Of a DNA stretch of 64,000 bases, positions 51,577 to 63,950 are shown in pieces. Below the pieces are notes generated by a model. The model was not told the DNA's origin and did not search any database. It saw only the letters and a program-made list of their open reading frames with translations. The translations under genes were made by a program, and so were the position numbers. The number at the start of each line of letters is the position of its first letter. The stretch's first letter is position 1. The DNA is from Apis mellifera (Eukaryota; Arthropoda; Insecta; Hymenoptera; Apidae), in assembly GCF_003254395.2 (NCBI RefSeq), contig NC_037639.1, positions 7,736,001 to 7,800,000 on the forward strand, given 5' to 3'.

Positions 51577-52885
51577 AAGAGGGGGGCGTTCGTTCGTGAT
51601 GGTCCTCGATGCCACGTGGTATGAATTATTTTTGAAAACGAATACGGGGGATAATTGGAAATTCGATTGGGAGGCTCGATTAAAAAGAAGAGATTGGATC
51701 GATCTGATTTTTCGAATCTCGATGGATCTGAGTTTTGTTCATAACGTCTGTGGGAATGATAAACTTGTACTACTTGGCATCTGTACCTGTTTTGCAATAT
51801 TTTCGAGAGTTTTGATTACTCTACGTGATCAATTTAGATCTTTGGAATTATATGTATGGATTTAGGTGTCAATAGGTGTGAAGTTGAAGAGGTTGAAGAG
51901 AATTGGTGATGGAAGGTTCAATCTTTGCAATGAATGGAGAGGAGTGATGAGGGAAGATAGAGAAAATTTTATTTGGTAGAATAATGTTCATGTAGATCTT
52001 AAAGGAAATTAAATTTGGATCAATTTGGTTGTAAATCGTTGGTTTATATCCCTTGATATTTAAAAATTATTCGAAAACGATTTATAAAATCATGATATTT
52101 CTCGCGTAAAGTTTTAAATTCGATAATAATATTTTATAAAAAAATATTTCATTATAATTATATTTCAAATGATGAAAATTAAGAAATAAAATAGAGAAAA
52201 ATCGGTTACTGAAATTTTCTTATACATTTTCCATTCCTATTCTAGCTAAACGCTTTGTTTAATTAATATTCATTTAACATGTTCTTTTATTTCCGCGTTA
52301 GAAAGGTGTGAATAGATTTTAATTAAACTTTTCACCGATAGTCTCTGATTGAACTAAAAACTTTTTCAACAGCTAACCGTACTAACAGCATCGAATTATT
52401 AAACTTGTCTGTGATACTCCTTTTATCTATTTAACGTACTTTAGTCGAGATATTCAAACAAGATAAAAAACAAAGAAAAGTCGAGAGATTCGAGAGTACG
52501 ATGCAAGTTGTTTTCCTTTTTTTTTTTTTGTTAGAGTTTTTCAACTTACGTTGCTATAGCTTCGATTGCAAACCAGATTCAGATTGCTGAGCTTTTCAAT
52601 TTGCCAGTATTTAAAGTTTTCATTCCATTCCATTTTTTCTTTTTTTATCTTCAATTCCTTTTTTTTATTTTCTTTTTTATAATTCTTTAAATAAATTCTT
52701 TAAATCGTACGATGCAACCTTCCAGGATCCAGTATTGCAATTGCACGTAGTTAAAAAATTTTTGCAATTTAATACAAACTTTTATATAATATATAATCTT
52801 TATATAAAATATGGATAAATTAATATAATAATTTTCTTGAAAATATGACGTGTGAACCTCATTAAATATCTTCTTCGTATTTTAG
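51577..52885 (+). other. Rbp6: Rest of intron before the last coding exon; possible UTR of read-through isoform
   Basis: AT-rich sequence with no recognisable gene. AATAAA at 52185-52190 could end a transcript using the stop at 51574-51576. The acceptor is ttcttcgtattttag at 52871-52885. Confidence 0.65.
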
Positions 52886-52927
52886 GGTCCTCTAATACCA
52901 GCGGCGTTCACTAATGGCTACCATTGA
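52886..52927 (+). CDS. Rbp6: Musashi/Rbp6 last coding exon (GPLIPAAFTNGYH)
   Basis: From phase 0 it reads GPLIPAAFTNGYH and stops at TGA 52925-52927. The C-terminal GPLI-x-x-AFTNGYH is the Musashi family's conserved end (vertebrate Musashi-1 ends the same way with two substitutions). This fixes the family, the strand and the canonical C-terminus. At 13 codons it is far too short for ORF finding. Its acceptor is ttttag. Transcription continues to a donor at 52951. Confidence 0.95.
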   Translation, partial: GPLIPAAFTNGYH

Positions 52928-52950
52928 GCCTTGTTAAGACCTAATAACAG
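52928..52950 (+). other. Rbp6: 3'UTR part of the last coding exon, before a UTR intron
   Basis: 23 nt after the stop, ending aacag|gtatgt, a good donor. The junction lies only 23 nt after the stop, so under the usual 50-55-nt rule it should not trigger nonsense-mediated decay. Confidence 0.75.
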
Positions 52951-53691
52951 GTATGTACACACGTTCTCTTGCATTAGCTTTTAAATTATCTTCTTAAGTG
53001 TTTCATGCCTCGTGATAATAAACAAATTTTATACTTTGACTAAATAATCAGATGATAATAAAATATTTATAACATTGAACTTAAATTTCCGCAAAATGTG
53101 ATTATAAGAAATTTCATCGTAACTTTCGTTAAACGATTAATTCAATTAGCAATGATCAAAAGATGATAATATTTCCTATTGTCTTTTTTTTCGCATTTAG
53201 CGCATTATCGTACGAATACGGTAACGAAATACTTTCATCCTTTTGTAGCAAACGCAAACACGTTCACTAAAAATTAATATAACAGAAACACTATGTTTCC
53301 TTAATAATTAATCATAAATTTCGACCTAGTCTATCATATCGAATAATTGTAATAATAATTTAAATAATAATACAAATAATAGAATTTGAATGCTTAGGAT
53401 ACTTTCGTGATTTCGATATTTCTTAAAATTTGAGAAATATACGATTGAATAATAATACTAATGAACGTAATTTTCGACGAAAGTATCTTATTTCTTTTTT
53501 CTTTTTCTCTTTTTAGATTTCATTTCTTTACCATTCACTTTAAACTTTACTTCAACAGTAACACGATCCGCTTGCGCTGATTTCACAAAAATCATGGCTT
53601 TCTAACCTGACGAATCACGCATAGCGTGTTCGTCGTTTATGTGCCGCAATTTATCGCTAACAAATCGTGATTTTTTTTTTTTTTCCGTTAG
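52951..53691 (+). other. Rbp6: Intron in the 3'UTR
   Basis: A 741-nt AT-rich intron with donor gtatgt. The acceptor has a long T tract (tttttttttttttt-ccgttag) ending at 53691. Boundaries are inferred from consensus only, since no frame crosses them in the canonical isoform. Confidence 0.65.
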
Positions 53692-53735
53692 GATGGACGA
53701 GAGGGCAGAGCGCAGCACGGTCGACTGACGGTACA

Positions 53736-53819
53736 ATGAGCAGTGTAAATGCCTTGGAAAAATTCACCATGATGAATGATCTCTGGACGGAAGAGGACGC
53801 GTACCATCACGAGCAATAA
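53736..53819 (+). CDS. Small ORF or alternative C-terminus in the terminal exon (27 codons)
   Basis: MSSVNALEKFTMMNDLWTEE and then DAYHHEQ, stop TAA. The frame is open back to the acceptor at 53691 (WTRGQSAARSTDGTM...) and needs a phase-1 donor before it, as supplied by the 84-nt and 66-nt exons if the exons at 51218 and 52886 were skipped. A direct join from 51495 would instead read DGREGRAQHGRLTVQ and stop at 53737-53739. It may equally be untranslated. I do not recognise the peptide; conservation is unknown. Confidence 0.25.
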   Translation: MSSVNALEKFTMMNDLWTEEDAYHHEQ

Positions 53820-54370
53820 AAACGAAGAATCGCGATTTAGGTAGAAGAATAACGGTTTCCAACAAAAAAGGAGGCTTTCCGATTTTGTAAACATGATCGA
53901 TCGATTGCAACGATCGAACGAAAATAATCGTGATTTCCCGGCGGAGAAAAAAAAGGAAGAGAATCAAAATTGAAGATATTAGAAAAAAAATCAAGTAAAA
54001 TAAGAAATGTAAAAAAAAAAATAAAAAAAAAATAATAAAAAATAAAAAATAAATTAAAAATCATTGAAAAGATAAAAATGTGAAAAAAAAAATATATATA
54101 TATATATAGAATTTATAAATCGCGATACACGTCCAGAAAGTTTGCGAGAGAAGCAACATGGTAGAGGGAGCGGATTAATATAAGGAAAACATAAAGGGCA
54201 GAAACTGCGTAATGGTAGATGTGGCCGAAACTGCGTAAAATAATGCCCGTTCTCCGACATTAATAAAGAATGATATATTAATAATAATGAATTAAATTAA
54301 TATTATTAATTGCTAAATAATTAAGCGACTAAGTCTAGAATATATAAATATTATATATATAAATATATGA

Positions 54371-54401
<31 letters not shown>

Positions 54402-54619
54402 AATAATTGATAAATATTAGACGATAACGTATGGATCCTTAGTATTTAAGGCAGACGATAAAGTCGCGGAAGAATACCAACTTACATACGAAAATATTAT
54501 TATAATTACTGGTTATTATTGTATAACACTATGGCGATTCTAATTGATTATAACAAAATGGAGAAAGAAGGATGGAAAGCTGTGCGTCGTGTAAGCTCGC
54601 GCGCGTAGCGGTGCGCGTT

Positions 54620-54725
54620 ATACATATATATATATAAATATATAAATATAAATATAAATATAAATACAAAAATACAAATATAAATATAAATATAAATACA
54701 AATATAAATATAAATATAAATAATA
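54620..54725. repeat. Imperfect (TATAAA)n / (TA)n repeat
   Basis: About 100 nt of TATAAA-type hexamers with ATACAA variants, in the probable 3'UTR. Confidence 0.88.
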
Positions 54726-54842
54726 AAAAAATATAATTATTATATACATATACGCGTAACTCCGTTCGCACCCGGGAAGAGAACCCGTCGTCTCTCTGTT
54801 GGGCTTTCGAATTTTTTTTAGACAAGTAGCGGCGGAATGAAA

Positions 54843-54847
54843 AGAGA

Positions 54848-54885
<38 letters not shown>

Positions 54886-54926
54886 GAGAGAGAGAAAAAG
54901 AGAGAGAGAAAGAGAGAGAGAGAGAA
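54843..54926. repeat. Imperfect (GA)n microsatellite
   Basis: About 84 nt of GA with AAAGA interruptions, purine on the plus strand. Confidence 0.9.
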
Positions 54927-57595
54927 GCAAAAAAATAAATAAATAAACAAATAAAAATAAAATAAAATAAAAAAGATGTACAAGAAATTTTTCGAGAAGC
55001 GTGAGTCGACGACACGAGGAGGAGGAACACCCGACACGAATGTTTGAAGGGTAGAGTCGGGCCGGAAGGGAGATTTGGGAGACGAGACGACGAGGGCGCT
55101 AGGCAGGCCAAGAGTGGGCTTCGCCCTTTTCCTTTGTTTCTTGCGCGCGCGTGTCCGCCACTTCTCAGCGTGCTCTTTGCCGACTGAATGCCGGAATGGC
55201 ACTTCTCTCTCGCGTCCCGTCGTTCAAGCACTTTTTCCCTTTTCCCGGGTGTGCAACGAGGGAGAAAAGAGGACGAATAAAGCACGGAAAGAGCAAGGAG
55301 AGGGGGAGGTTGCGTACATAGACGTAGGCACGCGTGTTACACGGATGACGTGACGCTGTTTGCATTGCTTATCGTGCGAGGGATGAAAGGAAAAAAAAAA
55401 GAAAAAAGAAAGAAAGAAAGAAAAAAAGAAGAGAAAGGGAAGAGAAAACGCGGGGGCCCTCGAGCCAAGATCGACGGATTGGAACTTGCGAGGCTCTATG
55501 TAAGTTATAGGAGCGAAGAGACAGAGAGAGAGGGGGAAAGAGAGAGAGAGAAAAGAAACAATAGGAGAGAAAGACGAAAAATGGAAATGAATACTGCTTT
55601 TGAGATGCAGTATCGATGAGGGGAGAAGAGATGGTCATCGCGAAGAATACTATTCTACTAGAGAAGAAAGAAGTGAGAGAGAGAGAGTACATTAAACATA
55701 CATACAGGGTCGCGAGATCTATGTAAAAGGGACGCCTAGGCCTCCGAACGTTGCATCGTTCAAAATCTGTATCCTATCTAGTGGCGAAAACCGATGACCG
55801 GTGAATTTCACAGGCTATTGTGTAGCTGTCCAATCGATTAGTTACATTAACCTCGGCCCATACATACATATTACACGCGCGCGAATTATTGTACCATTGA
55901 TTTACCATAATGGCAGCTATGCATGACCCTATGGATGAAAGCCAGCTATGGAAACACGAGCAATGTTCGACGGCACGCATTTCACACACAAGCTCACTGT
56001 GAACATACATAATAATACCATCCATACACTCCCAATCTGTACATCCACTATACACACATACACACACACACACATGATCCGAAACACAATATTAATATAC
56101 GCTTTCATACGCGTCCGCGGCTTTTTAAACAAATTATAAAAACACACGCCTATATAAAAAAAAATAAATAAATATATATTAATACAAATACACGCAGCTA
56201 CGCAACAACAGGAAGAACCATACGCAACCATCAAGTTACGCGAGGCAAGATGCTGTTAAGAGGAGAACAAATATATATTATGCAAACATACGCGTGTATT
56301 CAGTCATTATACCGTGCGTCCGTATATGTACAGAGCGTTAGTTAAAGGCGAGATATCGTGAGATATCGTGAAAATGCGCCAGTGCGTGAGTAAAAGCGGA
56401 AATTAAGAGTAACGCGTGCGATAACGATGATAATTTCGAGACGAAGCGAGATTGTGCGTCTTCTATATATACCCCTGTGTGCGAGAAAGAATGAGAGAGA
56501 ACGTGGTGATACGTGTGTGCGAGCGAGAGAAAGAGAGAGTCGTTAAGTCTTTAAGGATTGAGGAACACGGTCATCTGAAAATGCCATTTGCGAATTAAAA
56601 CAAAGAAAAAGAAGAAAAAGAAGAAGAAGAAGAGGGGGGAAAAAAGAGAAAAGGAGAAAATTGTAAAATTTATGCGAGCTAACGTGGCGTTGAACGTGAG
56701 AGAACAATAATCGCGTACGGTAGCCTTAATCAGGGAATAACTTTGACATCAAAAGATTCTTGCGTTTTTTCGCGCTTAAAAAAAAAAAAAAAAACATTTC
56801 GCTGATCAAATGGACAAAGGGCGCGAACGGGGATACTCCATTCGATTATTCGTAATTGGTCTAGGTTAAAAATATTATGTAATATCATACGGGAAACAGG
56901 GAGGTATAATTTTATTCCTTTCGTTTTTCGGCGCACGTGTATATTTTGTAAAACCTAACTTAAACGAGAAAAGGGTTCAGAGGGCTTGAAGGGCATCGCG
57001 ACGCTCGGATCTTCCTGCTTCTCAAGGGGAGAGATTAAAGAGAAAGGGAAGAAGAAACAAAAAGAATAAACCGTCGACGTGCATAAACTCATTCCGCGGA
57101 TTGTATAACTCGAGTTTTTTTGTTGATATATATTGCTGATAAAAACTGTTTTCGTATTACGATACTATTATTGCTATTATTAAATTCGCCAAGCGAGAGT
57201 CAACGAGCGATTATTATTATAATTATAATTATTACGAAACGACGGATATACGTGCGACAATTCTAGGTACGGTTATTATTGTATTCAACAACAGGGTAAA
57301 AACAAAAAGAAAATGAAAAAAAAAAGAAAGAAAAGAAGGAAGAATCGAAAAATAAGAATGATTTTAAATTGTGGGACGCGTGTCACGTCGAACGGCGGCC
57401 ATTTTGTTTTCCTGTGCGCGGGTGTGCGTGCGCACGATGAGAAAAAAATTCAAACAAAGGAAAGAAAAAAGAAAAAAAAAGAAGAAGAAGAACGAATAAA
57501 TAAAACGAGTCAATTCTTACGAACGTTAGCAATACTTCGTCATGACCATAAAGGATAAAAATGGCAAATAATGAACGAAAAAAAAAAAGAGAAAC

Positions 57596-57597
<2 letters not shown>

Positions 57598-57627
<30 letters not shown>

Positions 57628-57628
57628 T
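57598..57628. repeat. (TAA)n microsatellite
   Basis: About 10 AAT/TAA units. Confidence 0.92.
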
Positions 57629-60600
57629 ACACGAGTAAACTATATCGCGGATAAACTTATATTCATTCTTAAGTTGGTGACGCGTACACGCGTGACGAGT
57701 GATCCTCGCTCGTTCTCAAAGAAGAAGAAAAAAAGAAGGTGATGAAGGACAAAATTGTAGTAGAAAGAAACTGAAACGAACTGAAACGAACTGAAACGAA
57801 TTGCAATCGCGTATCTTCAACGCTGAAAATGCTGATTTCTTGCAAGCGAAACAAAATGGTAGCTGCTTCGTTACGCCCCAAGATTAAACGCGTGTAAAAC
57901 GGATAAAGTTATACCGGATCAAATCGATTGAGATATCCAATAGCAAATAATTGTTTAATTAGAAAAATTAAAGTAAAAACGTGCAATATAAAAAAATATA
58001 GACATACACGTTTCAAAAATAATTGGTATTTTGTTGGATAGATTGTACATTACAGGGCGATGCTGCTTTCAAACGAGTGCAAGAAACGAGCGTTTCATCG
58101 ACGACGTACTATTCCCATTTTTTTATTTTTCAAATTTGGCAAGCTTTGCTTTTTAAAATTGTAGGAAATTAAGCGAATTTTATCAATGAAACACGACATA
58201 ATCGGATGGAAAACACGAGAACAAATGTGCACTCAAATGGCCAATTGTTTGACAAACATTTTCTATATTTTCTTTATTCTTTTGATCGACATTGGTTGAT
58301 GATAGACAAATAAACGAGCGTTAAATAGACGCATCAGGCGCTTCATACATTGCTAAGTATTGTCAATTGTTAGTTAGAGGGAGAATTGGACGTCGAGCGG
58401 AGAAAAAGCGTAGCAAGATAGAAAAAAAAAAAATAAAATACATGAGAACATAAGCATCAGCTCAAAGAACGTAAAATATAATGAGATTCGTATATAGATT
58501 TTTAGGGACGACGGCGCGCAAGATCATAGACAGATGGGCAAAAATGAGAAAACGTAGAGAGCATCCACGGAAAACAGTCATAATTAAATGTACAAGTTGT
58601 AACTTTTCGCAATTAGGATGAAAGGCGTGTCGAAAGGATTTTAGGTTCCTGGGAATGATCGTTTATTGCGCCTTTGAACTTTTATAATTAATATTAATTC
58701 GTTCGTTTAAGCGTATACAATTTTATTATATATATATCATGGAGAAATGTGATAATTGTTATTATCTTTGATCGTTATAAGTATTTTAGAATTTTTAAAT
58801 TTATTTTAAACGTAATTTTAGTAACTTTACTTATTTTTATACGTTTTGAAATTCTTCTTTTATTGAGTGAATCAATCAATACATTGGCAGGAACCTGAGC
58901 AACTTTCAACGAGAATCCTCTAAAAAGAAAATTATATATAAATATATATAAATATATACATATTCGAAAGAGAGATCTACGATCAATTATTAATTAGAGC
59001 AAAGGAAACAAACAAAAATGCGATCGATATACAAGCAAATTAATACGCGAAAGAGAATAAAGAGAAAACATAAAAGAGAAGATAAGGATGTCGCGAGAGA
59101 AGACAAAAAATAGAGAAGACAAGCGTAGGGGATGAAAAATAAAAGCGAAACAAGAGCAAACAAAATATATGTGAAGTACAGTCTCTACGCGTTTATATTT
59201 ATAAATATGAAATACATTAATATTGAAATATTACGTCTATATCTACATTTAGTATATATATAAATATATATATAAATATAAATATAAATATATATATATA
59301 AATATATAAATATACATATATTGAACGATTAAGAAAGGCAAGAAATATATTATGACTATATATATATGATAACTGATTAAGGCGACAAACAGACAAAATA
59401 AAAAAATATGAGGATTATGGAAGATGAACAGATATATTGAGACATTGTTTTATGCATTTGTATATATATATAGTTATTGATGTTTTAAAAGCTAATATAC
59501 ATTATTGTACTGAACAATTTTTCGATTATCATCACCGATGATCGTGGGAGGAGAGCCGAGCGGGGGGTGCAAAAAGGGTGGGTGAGGGTAGGGCAGGGGT
59601 TGGGAGTTAGATGCAAAGAAAGATGCGAAAAACAAGAATAGGAGGATAAGAAAAAGGGAGAAGAAATACGAGGGAGGCGAGCTCGTTGTGCGATGCAGTC
59701 CAATCTTCTCTTGTTTTGCAATACTTTTTCGTTTTCTTTTTTTTTTTTTTTTTTTTTTTTTCCCTTACGAGACGGAGATTTTTTCTGTCGAATTTTTCTG
59801 TGAAAAATAAAAAAAAGTTGGAAGGAAAGAGTAGGGCATGATGGCGATGTAAAAGATCAGAAGTCATCATAATGCTCATCGACCGAGCTCGATCACTCGT
59901 CGCGCAATTAACACGCTCACACGTTACTACATTCTACACTTCTACATTGTACACGTATGATAGATACACATACAAACACCAACACGTATATATATAAATA
60001 TATAAATATAAATATACACGCGTATAAATAATAAGTAATAATTAACGATAATCGAAGAAAATATAAATATAAATATAAATAATATACACAGCGTGAGAAG
60101 AGGATAGGAGGATGGAGAAATGTATTGTAAAGAGAGTGCGAGGAAGATGTTGAATCAAGTGAATAATCGATTATTGTCATTCCGTGATTGAATAGTGAAC
60201 TTGGAAATCAGAAGCACACGACTGACAAATATCTTCGTTGCGATAGGTATGCGCAAACACACGTATACAATGATATATTGAAAATGGATGCAATGAATTA
60301 TAATAGCAAAATCACTTTATAATATTTAAGTCTTATCGGCACTCGAGTGCAAGTAGAGATTAATAAGTGAGATGTTTCCATTGTACATGTTATATATCGT
60401 TATAATAACTATCATTATTATGAAAATTATTGTTTTTCTACAGAATGTGTAAAAAAGCATATAAAGGGATATCTTATTTTATCATTTTTATTTCTACACG
60501 AGAATGCAAGAATAATTTTCGTTAATTATCTCGTTTATCGTGTTTATATTTTTTTTTAAATATCGTTTTATCAACTTCGATCACCTCGCGTTAAACAAAA

Positions 60601-62294
60601 GTTTAAAGTAATTCGCGGAATTAGATCATACGATATTTCGTAGAGAATAACAGCAATATCGAGTAATAATTTAACAAAGACGCCACTGCGAGCAAATTCG
60701 ACATAATCAAGCGTATTTAAGCCGTTTTGCAATTAATGGACCATGTTGTACGAGAATGATTATACAACTATTAGGAAATATAGTACGCGGGCTTGAACGC
60801 AACATGGTTCACTAATGTTCACGTAGAAAGTTCAGTCTGTTTGCGCTTTACCCAACAGCAATAGTTGTTCGCGCATAAATGATCGTTCATCATTTTGAGA
60901 TAATGTTTCTCGTTCAGTCTGTATTTAGTGATAAAACATATTAACTGGTTCCGTATTTGGAAGCGGACGAATAGAGTGGCCCAAAACGATTCAAATTTTA
61001 GATTTTAACGAACGTTCTTTTTAATTGTATCACTTTCTAATCCGTACAATTGTTCTATACACATACATACAAACATACACACATACACATACGTACATCC
61101 ATATAGACATCTTCAATTACACACAAATTTTTCTGCGATACAACGAGAACAATACGATCTTCGATACAAATTTACACAGGGAGATACACTTGTTATACAC
61201 TTTGAATAAATCTCGTCCAATTGTAAACTATACCACACGAAAATAAAATTACACCGGTAATTACACCAAATTACACCAAGCATAAAAAACAAAAGTGAAA
61301 CGATTAAGAGATATATATAATATAAAAACCAAAAAAAAAAAACATTAAAAAAGAAAAAAAAAAGAAAAAGTTTTACTTCGTCTCACGGATTCGTCGATAT
61401 CGATCCTTCGATCACTTTCTACGCACCCTCTATTTCTTGACTGCTGATATGTTTCCTAGAACGGCTAGTTTAGCGTACTTTTCGCTGTGCGACACGAATC
61501 TGCGCATTTCCGTTTTTGGTTTCCTCAGATGAAAGCTACAGACGGCTACAGACGACACACAAAGCGTTTTCTCTTGTGTTACGTGGGAGAGGAACACGTT
61601 ACCGCGATATTTCGAGGAATAAAAGAATAAAAAATAAAAAAATAAAAAAGAAATAAAAAAACAACCCCCGTCGCTCTGTGCGCTATGTGACTGGATGGGG
61701 AGAGAGAAAGGGGTGAGAGAGGGAGGGAGAGAAAGAGGGGGAGAGCGTGAGGAAGAGCGAAAGAGAGAGAGAGAGAGAGAAAGAGTGAATGGGAAAAAAA
61801 AATCGAACTCGCAGAAGTCCGTAGATAGATAGACAATTTTCGAAACAACGTTTTTGTGCGTATATTGACAAGATCGTTGCTGCGACCTGACACGATATAC
61901 ATATACATATTTATCCGAGCGTTTCTCTGCTGACTGACTTATCCCTCTCTCTTGGAACCTTGTTCGTATATATTTCCTCGATTTCCGATTTCGATTTTTA
62001 AGCCTGTTCGAGTCGCGTTTGGTAAACAAAAAAAAAAAAAAAAAAAAGAAAAAAAAGAAAAAAAAAATAAGAAGAAAAATGGCGGACAGAGGGAAACGCT
62101 CCGGCGAGTACACGATTCGATCGATCGAATCACTTGGTCAAGTCAGTTGTAATTATAATCGATCGATCGGGATCGCGGTGTTCGATCGGTGTTTTTTCTA
62201 AGTGGAACGTCGCAGCCAAAGACATAGGCTAAAGGATCCTAAATAGGATGTTATTTTTATTCGCGCGTCACGGGAACACGTGAGAGCCAAGAGA

Positions 62295-62395
62295 GCTCGT
62301 TTATTATAATTATAATTATTATTATAATTATTATTATTATTATTATTATTATTGTCATTATTATTATAATTATTATTATTATTATTATTATTAAT
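62295..62395. repeat. (TTA)n microsatellite with ATAATTAT interruptions
   Basis: About 100 nt of ATT/TTA units interrupted by TATAATTA and TTGTCATTA. Confidence 0.92.
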
Positions 62396-62878
62396 ACCGA
62401 TATCACGTTTATTTTCTTTTTCTTTTTTTTCTTTTCTTTTTTCTTCCCTTGTTGACTTTGTATTATCTTATTGTATTGTAATAATAATTATCACTATCGT
62501 TATTCGATTATTATAAAGAATCGGGTAATATATTATTGTAATATGCGGCCCGTTATAATTTTCTATATTGCAATAACCCACTCTGTTATATACGAATACA
62601 AAATCGTCTTTGAGCCGATCATTTCGTTTACTTCGAGTTTTTATCGAGGAGAGACGCGGCTTGAAGAAATCGTGCGGCCAACATTATCCATCTGTTCCAG
62701 AATTTAGAGAGAAAAAAAAAAAACAAACAAAGATAGATTTACTCGCAGAATACTCCATAAGAGATATCAATTTTATGATCCGTGTTACAAGCCAGTTTTA
62801 ATCAATTAAACAAAGAGATCTCCAAGCGATTTTTTCGAGTCGCGATTTAATGAAATGTGAACATAACCCCATACGATA

Positions 62879-62884
<6 letters not shown>

Positions 62885-62935
<51 letters not shown>
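62885..62935. repeat. (TA)n microsatellite
   Basis: About 50 nt of TA flanked by near-mirror TATGTATA / TACATATATGTATA ends. Confidence 0.95.
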
Positions 62936-62942
<7 letters not shown>

Positions 62943-63910
62943 TATGTATATATATATACGCGCACGTAAAGCATAAAATATTACGATTAAGTATATAATC
63001 ATGTAATTACACGTGCACATGTTCGGATGAGCAGTTTACACGTAATCTGTTAATATTCTTCCTGCGTGCAGAACAAGGATATAAACAGCCACGAGCTTCG
63101 ATGAAGTTTTGCTAACCATCGTACAGTAACACCATAACAAGAGTATCGTATTTTTCCTTTTTTTATTCGACACTCATCGTTATACTCACGTCATTTTCGA
63201 TACTTCGAAATTTAATTAAAATCGGCCAATTTATTTAGCTGGTTCTATGCTTTAAATCTCGCTGGGATAAGGTCGAATATAAGATTGAACGTAATCCTTG
63301 ATCGATATCCAATTCTCGTACGTTTTAAAGAAAAGAGAAAGGGAAAAAATATTTAGCATTTTTGCAAATTTTTTACAATCGTATTTTTTTCTTTCTTCAT
63401 AATGACGAAAGGCTAATCTTAACGAGTATCTAAGACACGTTTCATTTTAACGAATGTACTTTTTCCATGACCGAATCGAATCGATTACGGAGCGAGTATT
63501 CCATTCACAATAACGATAAATTTTCAATATTATTGAAAATCGACCGAGATGTCGATTCATCAATACGATTGTATCCCCTACTACTCGTGACGTTCTTCGT
63601 TTACCTTATTATTATGTCATCGTTCCAGTTTTATTCCACAAACGATCGGTATCCCGTTTGTGCTGCAACTCGTGAAATAAAACGGCCAACTATGCCCTGT
63701 TCGTTCCTCCTACTCGCTCTTCGGTCTGATTCACTGTGATAACGAGTGTACTCGAATCGGTCAAGCAAAGAAATTGTTATATATAGATGCTTTTATTAGA
63801 TGCTCGTTTCCTTCGAACGGTGATAATTCAAGATAACGCGACAATTATCTTCGAGATGTCGAATGTTCGAGATTATTTTGTAATGGTCGTGGCCGAGAAA
63901 AAGAAAAAAA

Positions 63911-63915
63911 AATAT

Positions 63916-63949
<34 letters not shown>

Positions 63950-63950
63950 T
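63911..63950. repeat. (TA)n microsatellite with one AAA interruption
   Basis: About 40 nt of TA. Confidence 0.92.

Larger units (their letters stand above)
53692..60300 (+). other. Rbp6: Probable long terminal 3'UTR exon of Rbp6
   Basis: Begins after the acceptor at 53691. No protein domain follows. The plus strand is strongly purine/A-rich (GA tracts at about 54843-54926, 55383-55450, 55521-55556, 56580-56660, 57300-57500), while comparable T-runs are rare until about 59735. Possible poly(A) signals: AATAAATAAA near 57495, AATAAA near 54244, 59398 and 61205. Imperfect TA/TAAA repeats (54340-54410, 54620-54725, 59250-59310) are frequent. The 3' end cannot be fixed; 60300 is a guess at where the purine skew fades. 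Confidence 0.45.

Noticed and set aside
54618..55202. Minus-strand ORF of 194 codons
   Set aside because: Over half is a translation of TA/TAAA and GA repeats; lies in the probable 3'UTR.
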